Shown one piece after another: positions 35,611-47,790 of a stretch of 64,000 nucleotides of DNA (position 1 is its first letter; each line of letters begins with the position of its first letter). This DNA is from Pholis gunnellus. Its lineage: Eukaryota; Chordata; Actinopteri; Perciformes; Pholidae. A model generated the notes under the pieces. The model did not search any database. It had not been told where the DNA came from and saw only the letters and a list, made by a program, of their open reading frames with translations. The DNA lies in assembly GCA_910591455.2 (NCBI GenBank), contig OU342818.1, positions 17,305,821 through 17,369,820 of the forward strand, in the 5' to 3' direction. The translations under genes were made by a program, and so were the position numbers.

Positions 35611-35837
35611 AATGTACTGCGCGCCTTTTCTTCTCTATTCTTTTCCATCGACGGTGAGCTAACCTTGGCGTTGATGTCGCGGTTGCCTGCCCCATCGATC
35701 CTCGCCGTGTTCCTGCATCTCAGCAATTACAATGTTATTAACTGTAGGAATTATAGGTAAACACAAAAATACAAGACAAGACCCAACTTGTGATAAACCA
35801 GAAGCATCCTCCATCACCTTCAAGGGTATCCTCTTCG

Positions 35838-35839
<2 letters not shown>

Positions 35840-35912
<73 letters not shown>
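35840..35912 (+). repeat. (GT)36 microsatellite
   Basis: A pure GT run of about 73 bases, followed 130 bases later by a 30-base C tract at 36042-36071. Confidence 0.95.
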
Positions 35913-35913
<1 letters not shown>

Positions 35914-36040
35914 CTGCAGCTCAAGCCAGTAGATCATAATATATTAGCAGGTATATGCGTGTTTGCATGTCTTCCTCTGTGGGCCTGTTTATTTTTAATT
36001 CTGGTCCCACAAGAACCTAAATCCCTGGATCTCTCCATCA

Positions 36041-36041
<1 letters not shown>

Positions 36042-36071
<30 letters not shown>
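36042..36071 (+). repeat. Poly-C tract, 30 bases
   Basis: A homopolymer C run. A G-run follows near 36237-36252. Confidence 0.9.
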
Positions 36072-38830
36072 ACTGGCCGCTCCAAACCCAGAATTGAACT
36101 CTCTCCAGCTAATCCATTTGTATGTTTTCAATTACATACCGGGGGCTGGGGAGCAAGTGGACAGTAAGCTCTCTGGCCTCTGCTTGGAAAACCCTGTCCC
36201 AGCGTGACCTAAATATCAAGCTAAAGAAGATGGAGAGGGGGGGGGGGGGGGGTAAAACAAAACCCCAAAAAGCAAAAAATAGGTCACATATTTCCCATTC
36301 GCACGCCACAGAATTGGATTGCGCTGGGGAGAAATAATCACGGTCATGTTTGAATCCGACAGGCAGATTGTCGGACCGCCGCTCCTCTCGGTCATCCAGG
36401 ACGAGCCAACTGGCGGGAGGGATGAGTCAGTTCTCTGTGGCGAGCTGCGGTGGAGTCACACACTCCCCATGTTGGCTTGAATGTGAACCTCCAGACGGCA
36501 GAAAATCGGATGGATGTCAGCCCGGGTTCCCCAGCTTGTGGAGGTGCGTCTGAATGACTTTTGCACATGAGAAGGAAATGGCACGTGTTGAAAGAAATCC
36601 ATAAAGTATTACACGCTTGAGATGCCCGGGGCCGAGCCGGTGGCTGCCACATCAGATCTCTCCGGGTTTTTTTTAAATCCCTCAACGCGATTATTATTTT
36701 CTCATTTTAATCTCGCTCCTCCTCTCCCTCCATCTTCTTCGTCTGGCTCTCAGTCTGGCTTTCACTCCTCTGTCCCGTCTCGTCTCTGTTTTGGGTGGGA
36801 AGACCTGCAGTCGAACCCGTCGCCTCGCCTCACCCCGCACATCCTTTCCTCCCCTCGATCCCTCCCGCCTCTTGCCTCCCACAGCCTGATGAAGAGTTCA
36901 TCAATAACGCAAGGGGAGATTAAACGCACCTCCAGCTTCAGCCCACAGCTCTCTATGTTTAAGAATTAGATGTCTCACCCCCCCCCCCCCTCTTTCATCC
37001 ACACATTTCAATCTAATAATCACACTAATCATCTCTTCTTCGGTGCCAGGGTTGTATCTGACACCAGTGCTGCTCCTTCCATCAACCAGTCCTGAAGGCT
37101 GGACTTTAATAAAAGTCACGTCACATCAAGCAGAGCAGCATCTGTGGAGCAGAAAAGAGCAGAAAAAAAAGAAGAGAGCAACCCCCCCCCCCCCCAATAC
37201 GCAGCAACGGAGTGGGAGGGGTGGGAAGCAGAGGAGATGTTTACCTCGCTGTTTGGCACGGCAGACCTTTTGACCTCTGCGTCGACTTCAGTGCGAGTAT
37301 CTGTTTCGTGGGTCGAGAAAAAAAACCAAGTGACACGTTTCTGTGTCTCCGCCACCTGTGCTTCCTCTCTTTGGAAGAGGCCAGTGATGATGACTGCGGA
37401 GGAGGTGAGACCTTGAATGTCCCCATGAAGTCGCTAGAGTGTTTTTTTTTTTGTTTTTTTTTCACCGTGGATGTTATTTGTAAAATGGTGACGAATGAAT
37501 GAGGAAGCGTGAAAAACAATTACAGTGCAGGTCTTCAGGGAGAGCTTCCTATGCATCGGCGTAATGAGTGTTGTTTCCATGTTTGCATTCCTCTCGGCAC
37601 TGGAATGTATGTTCGACTGCTGGCATGTAAGTGCACGTTGTCATCGTTTACACAAAGCTGACTGGGTGCCAGGGCCCGGCCCCTACTTCCTGTGACTCAT
37701 CCCCCCCCCCCCCGAAAAACAGACGAGTTTAACCCCACACGCATCAGTGCCTCTGTGTCGAGTGCGCTCCACCGAGCAGGGGGAAAGTTTTTCATGTTTT
37801 GCCATTATTTCAAAGTGCAGCTTTAGAAATGACTCACGCGTCGGTTAACTGGCCAGTCCTCGGGAGCGCCGCTCTGCGGCGGGGAGCTGGTTTTGACCGT
37901 CCGCGTTCCACATAATGTGGCGTCTGCCGTCGGGGGAATCAAAGGCGAGCTGCAGTCGGCTGCTTCGCTGCTGTGTCAGCTTGGTGTTCAGAGTGGTATT
38001 TGTGCAGCAATCGCAGCACTCGCACTGTGCTTTCACCTTCACATGACAGCATCAAAGTTTTACGGCGGAGTTTAGTCCGTATTACCACCTGCTGATGAGG
38101 CATACTTCATGTAACTACTAGCTTTAATGTGGGCTCATTGATGATTAATGCTTCATAGATCAGAGATAAAAGGAACATTCCTTTTGACAGATTGTTTGTA
38201 TTTCTTTGGCGATATAGAGAAAATGAAAAGTCATGATGTCGGTATGCAACAATATTGTAGGGTGGCATGGATATAGTGTGGATATAATGACCAAGTGGGT
38301 AAAAGTTCAGAAAATTACATCACTTTACTGTTTTGAAGCCTTTAAAACCAGGAAAAGATTACACCTATGCCATGATATGATATACCGATATCCAAAACAG
38401 AGGACATCCGGTCTCATGACGATAACGTTATAATATCGATGCATTGTACCAATTCATCATGAAGGAACAACCTCAACTTTCTTTGGGCCTTCTCCTCAGA
38501 GGAATGCTTGAATGAACTGGCTAAACAATCTCACCACTGTGCCCATTAGTAGCCGTTCTGGAGCTTTTGGTCACATTCCATGATCTTCATCAGCAGGTGG
38601 CCGGTTAACATTCCCATTTTTCTGAACATTTTAAGGACTTCTCCATGTTGACAAAACAGGTCAAATTGAATGGAAATAGAATGAACCTTCGATCTCAATT
38701 TAAATAGAATTACTACAACAGTAGAATTAATGTTAGTATTATCTACATTTCTGTTTAATTGATTATTAATTAAACTGCAGATCTGATTGATCATCGCAGT
38801 GGAAAGAATCCCTTATTACTGATTGATTAA
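36072..38830. other. Intergenic, homopolymer-rich
   Basis: C-runs lie near 36979-36990, 37182-37195 and 37701-37712. The 36700-36870 stretch is pyrimidine-rich. No protein-like frame with domain support was found. Confidence 0.35.
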
Positions 38831-38835
38831 CGACT

Positions 38836-39060
38836 GTGGCGATGGGCTAGCAGGGCCGTCCTTCAATCAAAGGATCGGCGGGCGGTTCGATCCCCGGCTC
38901 AGGCTCCACTAGTTGCATGTTGATGTGTCCTTGAGCAAGACACTCAACCCCAAAATTGCTCCTGTAGCTGTGCCTAAATGTCGTGATTCGTCTGACCCAA
39001 CAGTCCAGTGTGGGACAGAAAACTCCTCACTTCCTGTCCGTCGCACTTAATAATGACCTG
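38836..39060 (+). repeat. tRNA-derived SINE, copy 1
   Basis: The head has an RNA polymerase III B-box-like GGTTCGATCCC near 38886. The body carries TGTCCTTGAGCAAGACACTC and CCCAAAATTGCTCC, the conserved core of a very common teleost SINE. The second copy is at 46266-46490. Not a functional tRNA: the cloverleaf is not complete. Confidence 0.7.
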
Positions 39061-39255
39061 TCGGTGATGACTTATTAAAAAGTGATACCAAATATGTCAG
39101 TGCTGCATCATTAAGAATCCTTTAATCACATTTCAACAGCGCTGAACATCGATAAGGCAGAGCGAGAGACGGTAGATCCTTTTAAGGACGGTTAATTCCT
39201 GATGAGGCGTCCGGAGGGAACAGGTGGGCCTGAGCTCTGCCTCTCAGGTGGTGTC

Positions 39256-39282
39256 GGGGGGGGGGGGGGGGGGGGGGGGGGG
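39256..39282 (+). repeat. Poly-G tract, 27 bases
   Basis: A homopolymer G run, G-quadruplex-prone. The next 250 bases (39300-39520) are complex and exon-free and could be a conserved element. Confidence 0.9.
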
Positions 39283-40085
39283 CGCTGGACGGCTGCTTCT
39301 AATTAGGCTGTCTCGGTGACAAGTGTATCCGCAACCTTCTCGGGCCACGCCACGCGGCACCGGGCTTAACTGAGCGAGTAATGGGCGTCCTGAGAGAGAG
39401 TCGGCGTGACCTCGCGGCCCCCTCTCCTCCGGGTACGCGGCCAATTAGATGAACACTGGGTAATGACAGCGGTGGCTTTGTTTCTCTCCGTGTGATAGAT
39501 AGAGCGCTTACAGTCATGCCAATGTCTCTGTGTGTGTGTGTGTGTATATTCGCTCCCCTCGATGGAGGCCAAGCCCTCGCCACCTGCTCAGGAAGCCTTT
39601 TTAGTGCAGCGTGTGTCAAATGATGACATTAGCACTCCTGATAGACCACTGGCGCTCTGTGGCGGACGCTGTGGCGCAGCCTCGGGTCTGCTGTTGGAGT
39701 TTGCGAGCCAGCTTTGTCACCGAAATCAAATCAGTCACGCTTCATGGGTCCTCTATTAGAACAGGCCATTTCAATAAAGACGTGAATGCCTCCCACTTTG
39801 ACCACTTTGGAAACGCCAACGCTTAGGTTTATTGCGAATAAGTCGTATATACCCACGGGCTCTCTCATGGGTGGGAGACCATTGAAACGTATACACATTC
39901 TCACACACACACACACACACAAAGGCACCCCTAAGCAGCTAAGTAGCTAAGCAGGGTGCTTAGCAGAACCAACAGCAGGGGAAGGGAAAACAAACACAGG
40001 GGCCGCCAGTAAATCACCTCCATCCGCAGCAGCTCACCGGGGATTGGACGGCACCGGGAGGCCCTGTGAGAAACCGCAACGCAGT

Positions 40086-40110
40086 CGGACTCCCAGGGCC
40101 TGGGAGTCCG
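40086..40110. repeat. Near-perfect 25-base palindrome
   Basis: Arms of 12 bases, 40086-40097 (CGGACTCCCAGG) and 40099-40110 (CCTGGGAGTCCG), meet at one central base. The structure is GC-rich and would be stable as a hairpin or cruciform. Confidence 0.95.
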
Positions 40111-43100
40111 GCGAAGGGGGGACCCGCAGTCCTGGAGAAGGAGAGTGATTGATGCAGCTGGGAGATCGGAAGGCAGAAAGAGGATACTCACAGTACCCGA
40201 AACCCTTCAGCTACGCTCAGCTCATTTTTCCGGGGCAGGAGGAAGACGAGGGAGGAAGGCAGGATGGGTGGAGAAGAGCGGAAGAAAGACGGGGACACGG
40301 TCGCAGCTGTGCCAAATTCCCCACCCCAACCGACTCACCCTTCACCCTCCTCCAATCCCCGTCATGCAGGAAGCGAGGCGTTTGCCCTTTGACCTGTCAG
40401 GAATGTTTACTTCCTCTGTCCCAGCAGCAGCCGTGGTATCGGCAGAGCTCCCTGCCCCGATGGAGGGGAGCCTGTGAAACAACAGTGACCTCCTCCTGCG
40501 GCACCCGTGCATCTGCGTGGGTGGATGTGTGGTGTGAACACACTTTCATAATGTCCACTGTGTTTTAAATCCACAATCTGATCACATAAGTCCGGGCCCG
40601 TGCCACACAACGTGTGAATGGAAGGCGGTGCCTCTCATGCGACGCGACGAGGAGCCTACCCCTGTCTCCGTGGCACACCGCCAGCCACCGAGTGAGGTGC
40701 TGTGCCTGCGGTCGTGCGTGAGCTGCCTTTGGTAATGAGTGCAAATGGGCTGTATTTACGGGCCATTACTCTGTGGACTCAGCTGAGGCGTCGGGGGGAA
40801 ATGCTGACTAATGGAGAAGAAGTTTTTCACGAACTGATGAACGCTGTGCCCCTCTGACGAGGCCGTCCCCGTCTCCAGATGCTTATTTGTTTATTTCCCA
40901 AGCAATGGCCATTAAAGAGTAGATATAGAGCACAGAGCTGTAGATAAGTTGCTGTTGAGTGGAAGAGGAGAGTGTTTATTCTAGCTATTGAACTGTGAAT
41001 CTACTTTACAAACCAGACTGCAAATGAATTTGTGTGTGTGGGGGGAGGGGGGGGGGGGGGGGTGCATTCACTCCATCGTAGCGGCGATATTGTTTTTTTC
41101 CTGTAGTGAGCTCTTTGTTAATGAGATGAGCGGAGGGCAATATTGCACATACAGAGAGAAGTTATATAAACTGACAATACAGTTGATGAACCAATACCTG
41201 CGATGCTGACTGAAGAGGAATTCCCTTTTAATACCTCATACAGTAACATATCAAGAGTAATAAAAGTGACGCCCCCCCCCCCCCCCCCCTCACTGACCAT
41301 TTCTGGGCCCTCGGGCGCTTTTCAGGACGGCTCAGTTTCCTCTTAACACCTATTAATTCCAGATGAGACCCGAGTCTCTCCCCCTGTCTCAAACTGCTCA
41401 CGATTCAAAGCAGATGGCGGCCGACACAAGCCGCCGCGGACGCGCGTTCGCCGGGGGCCAAGGCGGGGTCCGCCGTTAGCCAGCTCGGGAATTCTCCTCC
41501 ATCATTAAAGGAGCGGGGCAGAACGTCGGCGGCCGTTGAGCTGAGCTGTGTGGCTCGTGTGTTGGACTAATAGTTTAATTTGATTTGCTGTTTTCCTTCT
41601 CGCCCCAACAGAGTCTGTCCGTCACGATCGTAAATGAGGCGCGGCTCAGGCGTGATCTCCTAAAGGTCCGGGGGTAATATGAAACAGAAGATTGAGGGAA
41701 AACCCTCCTTAACACACACACACACACAGACAGACACACACACACAGACACACATTATTGTGCGCGATACTAAGCGGCTCGTTTCTGTGTCTGATGTTTG
41801 CTCTAAAGCTGCCTTTCTCTCGGGAACTGTATGTGACACACCTATGTCATTAAACAATAAGTGGACACAGGGTGTCATGCCAAATTCCTCAGTTAATTTA
41901 TTGTCCTCAGGGCGGAGAAATCTCAGCGGCACTAAAACCAGTGAAAGCCATCCTGATAAAATGATCAGGTTTGGGTTCGGAGCAGCTGAAGGTGAAGCAG
42001 GTGTCATTGCACGTATTACAGATTTAGAAGCTGAAGCTGGTGATTGAATCATATCGTACATCATAAGTCTTCTATGCATTCTTTTCCCAAATTGCCAATG
42101 TTGCTTTGTACCTGCTGGATGTGTTTAATGTTAAACTGTGTGCTAAGAGTTCACATTCACAGCCCTTAACACGTTTACCGTAATGTTAGCATGCTGGCCG
42201 GTGTGTTTTTGTGGCAAGGTTGTCAACAAATATTTAGGTTTTTTTGGTCCATGTTAGGAAATGATTGCTGGAGTGTGACGTCCTCAAGAGTCAAATGAAT
42301 TCTGGTTCGGCTGTAGGACCGATGTCAGCCCAAACCACACACTGACATCCCAGTCCTCTGTAGCCGTCGTGGTGTCGGGGGCCGCCACCCTTCCCCTTGG
42401 TGTGGCGCTGACATGCTGGGGGTCCCTCCACCCGCTCTGATATCTGTTTACGTCGCTGTCTGTCCCGAGCGTCCAGCAGCTAATCGGGTTCGCCCCCCCG
42501 GCGCGAGCCCCCATCGTATCGTGAAGCGTGGCTTTCCTCCGTGACCTTTAGTGACTGGATGACCTTTCGCCTTGTCCTTTTTACACACGTACACGACCGC
42601 GCCTCCGCCTATAAAATGTGTTATGCGGTCCAGGACGCAGCTGCGCCGCTGAAGAACAGAGCGATTGAGAGCAGAGAGAAGCGGAGTGTGAGTGATTTGC
42701 TGCTTGTCTGGTTTTAACGGATATTCTCATATTTTGATCTATTATGTTGTCATTCCCGTGTCTGTCTCCTCCCCCCCCCCTCTCTCTATTTCTCTCATAT
42801 CCCAATCTCCCCTACAGCGGTTTTTAATTAAGATCAGGCCCCAAAATGGAGGACGGCCAAAGATTTTCCTCTGGTGGGGGGGGGGGGGGGGGGGGGACAC
42901 GTGATGTGATAAATGAGTGAGAATTAATAGGGTGTAATAAATAAATAGTAACGAGGCCAATAAAAAGATTGCATATCACATGTTTCCATGCAGACCTCCT
43001 GAGCCTCATCCTAAGGGGAACTACAAGTTCAATCTTGATCAAATCCAGCTTCCCTCCATTTAACCATTCATTTTCACATCAGTCAATTGGCTAATTGTCG

Positions 43101-43150
43101 TCTTTACAGTTTGGATTCCGTGTGGATCAACCAAACGACAAATAACATGT
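40111..43150. other. Intergenic, homopolymers
   Basis: G-runs near 41041-41062 and at 42876-42896, an 18-base C-run at 41272-41289, and short CA tracts near 41711-41750. No gene is recognised. Confidence 0.35.
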
Positions 43151-43159
43151 TGGGGACCT

Positions 43160-43290
43160 TTTTAAAGAGGTTCTGGTGAATTTTGTTTCTTTTGAGAGGA
43201 GCACGGCGAGCTGTTTCCAGTCTTTGTGCTAAGCTAAGCTAACTGGCGCAGGTTATCCTCATATCCAACAGACAGATATGTCACGCATAC
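43160..43290 (-). repeat. Old dispersed teleost repeat, family A
   Basis: A reverse-orientation copy, recognised by GCTGTTTCCAGTCTTTGTGC and CTAAGCTAAGCTAACTGG followed by a decayed CATATCCAACAGACAGATATG word. Confidence 0.6.
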
Positions 43291-46265
43291 CATAACGAGC
43301 TGATTGCCATCATCACAGTAATTGTTTTCTTTTGCTAGGAAGTCTGTAATGCCATCCCTTTATTTTCATAAATGTTTGTTTAATGACTCTTACAAAACCT
43401 TCCAGAAATAAGGATTGTGTCATTAAAAGTTTCTATTTTAAAGCCTCCAAAATAGTTTCCTTGATGAAAGTTTTATTGCGACTCAGTAAATGTAATGTAT
43501 GTATCAAATGACCTCAGCATGGAAATGTCCATTTCTGTTCTGAGTTTGCTGATTGCAGATGCTGTAAATCTACAGAGCTGCACCTTTAATAACTTCACTC
43601 CTTCAGTTACAGAATGCACCTAGGAGGCAGTTGCAGCCGCTGACGGTCTAATCAGCTGCTAACTCTGTAAATCAGACGCTCCGTTTGTGAACATAAACAG
43701 AGTGAAAGCGGTGCTTCAAAATCTGGCCGCCCAGCTTCGCATTCAATGTTGAATTTAGACATATTCTGTCTGTCCTGAGATCTCCTCCTTCAACATCTTG
43801 TTTTTCGAAGGAGACGGTCGACACTTTATCTTCTCTTCAGGTCAGTAACATATTCCTCGGAACACATACACAATGCACCATTTGTTCCCTCTTGAAATGC
43901 TATTAATCTCGGTCCGCTCCGATGCCGCCGAACTTCAGCCTTGAAATATGTTTTTCACTTTCGCCCTCAGACATTTTGGCTTCTGCTTGTGAACATATTC
44001 TGCAGCCGCCGTTTCTCTTCTGTGAATCGGAAAAATACTTTGGTGAAGCTGTGACAGCCAAAGGTTCATTTTGATCGGCTGACAGCAGATGTTTCAGACA
44101 AAAATGAATTTAGAAAAGCATCAGCCACACTAGCGCTTTACTACTTTGCAGAGTTTTTGCACAATCCATTACTTAATTGCCTCCAACTTATCTGATTTGC
44201 CTCTTTCTCCAAAAGGAATATCTTACAGAATATTCAAAGTGAATAAACATTGGTGTATGTTCACAGGCTTAGATTCTGAAGGAAAATGTTATGTTAACAA
44301 ATGCATACGATGCTGACTGTGCCGCCCCAGGCTCGAGGAACAACATCGGCACATTGTGAACTGCGGGGTACTTCCCTTTAGTGCTTGTTACAGCGCGGTA
44401 CCAAGGTGTTCCCTTTGCCGAATCCTCTCATGCTGGCGGTGAGGACGTCTATTCATCAAAGCGGACTCCCTCACAGTGGAGTAGTTTTCACTGGAGCCCC
44501 GACAGACCTATTTATCCAATCGCACGCAGACAGAGAGCCTATACTTTCTCCTCATCATCATCATCATCATCATCACCATCTACTGCATGATGGGCCGGGA
44601 CAAAGCGGAAGCTTTAAGAGGCGTCGTATGTCGGCGCATCGCCTCCAAAAAAGGAGGTCAGACGTATCTTTGCCGCTCATTTGCAAGTATAAAAAGGCTT
44701 TGATGCATGTGTGTTTCATTAGGTCGCAGTGTGGCCATGATTAGGCGGTCTGAGGAGTGTCTTAGCTTCCGTGAGCGTAGCGTGCGCAGTCCATTGATCG
44801 CGCTCTAAGCCCGGCTGCCGGCGGTGAGGTAATGGATGACACCGCTGAGCGCTATCTGAACCCTCTGACCCCGAGCCGGCATTGACCGACAGAGCAGGGA
44901 AGAGGATCAGAAAGCAGATAGGGTTAGAGGGTTAGCCGCATACCATACATCCCAAAGACAGCAAAACAGTCTCAGAGCTTAGAGACAAGAGGACACCAAT
45001 TTCATTCAATTGTTGTCACACAGGGTCCGGGACGGAGCCACTTGGCTGGGGGCAGGGGTGTTAGAGCAGCGGCATGAAGGGATGAGGAGGAGAGAAAGAT
45101 GTGGGAGGATGATTGATTGAAATCCCAGGATGGAGAAGATAAAAGATGGATGGCGGGATTTGCTTTTGTGGGTCAGAACGCGTCTCCCGGTTGAGGGTGT
45201 TTTTGAAATGTGGATTTCAATCAATTCGCTCCCACAGGAATCTCCTGAGCCACGACATGAAATACGCTTTCTCATAACACAGAGTGGCGGTTGTGTCAAA
45301 ATCCCGTCAACGGGTCCGCTTGGATCAGAGGCGGGAGGCAGAGCAGCCCCCCACCCCCCACACACACACACAGAAGATTTGTGTTGATCCAGCCAGCTCA
45401 TGTTTCCCCACTGTGGCTGACCACAGAGACAGTCCCCACGGTGCCCCCCCCCCCCCCCCCCCCCGCACCACACCACACCACCACCGCCATCTTGGATTCC
45501 ACAACATAATGGGGACGAACCTGCACCAAGTCACAATCATTATATTATATTAAAAACACTGAAAATGCTGATTAACTATACATCTGCTGTTAATCAAAAT
45601 GAATTTTCCTTTGTCCTGCTTACACAGAATGCCCCCCCCCCCTTCAGTGGACTATTACGATACACATTTTCAAACCACTAAAGCAAACCCTGGCTATTCC
45701 AGTCCCATTCCACCGGTGCAGCCAATCTTGAAGGAAATGAGAGCACCACATTTAGTTTTTGCTGAGCTCAAGGTTTTTCCGACATGTCTAAAGAAAGAAA
45801 CAGCATCTAAAGACAAGGGGGAAGTGATGACAGTGAACTTGCTCGATAGGAAACTTTCTTTACTTGAGTCAGCTCCCGCAGTTGCATTCGAAACAGATTT
45901 CCTCATTGTGTGTCGTCCATTTAGTCTGTCCGCAGTTAACCCCAGCTGTCCGCGGTGATTGGTGAGAAGTGACGGAGTCCGGTACGGCACACTTCTCCTG
46001 TATTGATCAACAGATTGCTATCGTGCAGGGTTGCTCAGTCACAGCACAGCACGGGGATGTTTTTGGAGCTCAGCATAGTTGGAAATTGTAGCATTTCTCT
46101 TGAATTCACATTTCAAAATTAGTTTTTCTTGGAAACAGGGTTTCTCTGGGTTTTTTCCCATCACAATGGTTGACTGACATTCAAGGCCCAGCGTTTCTAA
46201 GGGACACGAGGTTCTGGCGTGTGCTACTGACTACTAGAGCATGTCATTCTACACATGTCATGTAC
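43291..46265. other. Intergenic, nothing coding recognised
   Basis: (ATC)n at about 44552-44577, a C21 run at 45444-45464 and a C-run near 45632. A 119-codon open frame at 45599-45958 has no recognised domain and is not supported as a gene. Confidence 0.35.
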
Positions 46266-46490
46266 GGGGCGGCTGCGGCTCAGGAGATGGAGTATTGGCA
46301 GATCGGTGGTCCGATCCCCGGCTCCTCAGGTCCGCATGTCGACGTGTTCTTGGGAGAGATACTGAACCTCAAATCGCTCCCGAAGGCTGTGCCATCGTTG
46401 TGTGACTTTGTGTGTGAACGGGTGAATGTTGACCTGTACTGTAAAGCGCTTTGAGCGGCAGATTAGAAAGGCGCTTAAAATTGAATTTAA
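46266..46490 (+). repeat. tRNA-derived SINE, copy 2
   Basis: The A-box-like GGCTCAGGAGATGGAG and B-box-like GGTCCGATCCCCGG are both present. The body has GTGTTCTTGGGAGAGATACT and TGTGCCATCG, and the tail has TGTAAAGCGCTTTGAGCGG. It is a more complete copy of the element at 38836. Confidence 0.75.
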
Positions 46491-46884
46491 TTGCTGGATT
46501 AAATACCCAGACAACTGGCAATAACTACACTTTTTTGGCAATAACCGCTATGTTGTTTATTTTTTGTCATTGTAGTCGTTAAAACTTAATATCCATGGGA
46601 AGCAGAGGGGTGGACATTATGTCGACGCTCACCAGTAATATCCTGTAAACTGTTTCCCGCCGTTTATTTACACTCCGTCTGGTGAAATTACAGTAAGGTT
46701 AGAAGTTTGTCAGAGCTGCGATGCAGGCCTCCATTTCCTGTGTCAGTACTAATCTTCATTCACTGGCTTACTCTCTGTGATTTAAAGCTCTAATTAGGAA
46801 ATGGAACAAGCTAAAGATATGACAAAACAATAACTTGCAGCCAATGTTGTCTTTTTCTGTTTGCATTCAGCTATAAATAAATTG

Positions 46885-46977
<93 letters not shown>
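46885..46977 (+). repeat. (GT)46 microsatellite
   Basis: A pure GT run of about 93 bases, with GCGT-interrupted units after it. A short CA tract lies near 47150-47171. Confidence 0.95.
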
Positions 46978-46982
<5 letters not shown>

Positions 46983-47649
46983 GCGTGTACTCTCTGCACA
47001 TGCATTGCAAATTGAACGTAGCGTTGATGGGGAGCTGCTCGCGTCCTTCCTTTTCCTGCGTGACACTGAGCAGTCGCGCCGCTGTGTGTTTACAGGAGCA
47101 GAGCAGCTCAGAGGCAGCAGAGGTGTCGCCGCCTGCCAAAGAGATCAAAACACACACACACACACACACACGTGCGCGCACGGATAACTGTTTCACTTAC
47201 AGTCGCACACGCACAAGACCAGCAATGTTCAGGAATGCAATTTGGTATAGCGCTCACTTTCAAACGCTGACAAAGTGTTGACCTGACATGTGGAGAAATG
47301 TATGCACCCACTGCATTCACACACGGTGCTTGTGAGATGCACACACACATAAAAGGGTGTCATAGATGTGTGAAGCTAAACAAAGTAAGCCAGCTCTGCA
47401 CATGTTCTTATGATAACCACAAGGCCAAGTAAGGACATTTTGCACAGTTACTTTATTACATAAAAACAATATGTTTCATAGACGATGACTACAAATACAA
47501 AATCCTAATACAGGTCTTTGGCTGCTTAAATCCATTTACTCATTTGTTTCATCAAACAAATGATGACATGTTGACATCAGTGATAGTCAGGAAACTCTTA
47601 CAACTCAATAGGATTTCCTTCCACATCTAACAGACCAATGAAAGTTGTG

Positions 47650-47790
47650 CAATCGTCTAAACTAATAGACTCTAAACAGCTTCAGCTGTGTTGTGGTTTA
47701 GTGCCAGGTTAGCAAATGTTAACATGCTAAAATGGGAAACTAAAAAGTTCCACAAGGTGAACATGATGCCATCTTAACATCAGCATGTGG
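47650..47790 (-). repeat. Old dispersed teleost repeat, family B
   Basis: It contains TTCAGCTGTG, TTAGCAAATGTTAACATGCT and AACATCAGCATGTGGGCTTTG. Reverse-complemented, it parallels 57960-58100. Confidence 0.55.

Noticed and set aside
40197..40223. Peptide PKPFSYAQLI resembling forkhead helix 1
   Set aside because: Only about ten residues resemble FOXK/FOXN. The sequence that follows (PGQEEDEGG) departs completely and no other forkhead part is nearby, so this is chance.
46266..46345. tRNA gene suggested by A-box and B-box
   Set aside because: There is no complete cloverleaf, and the body and tail continue as a known type of SINE.
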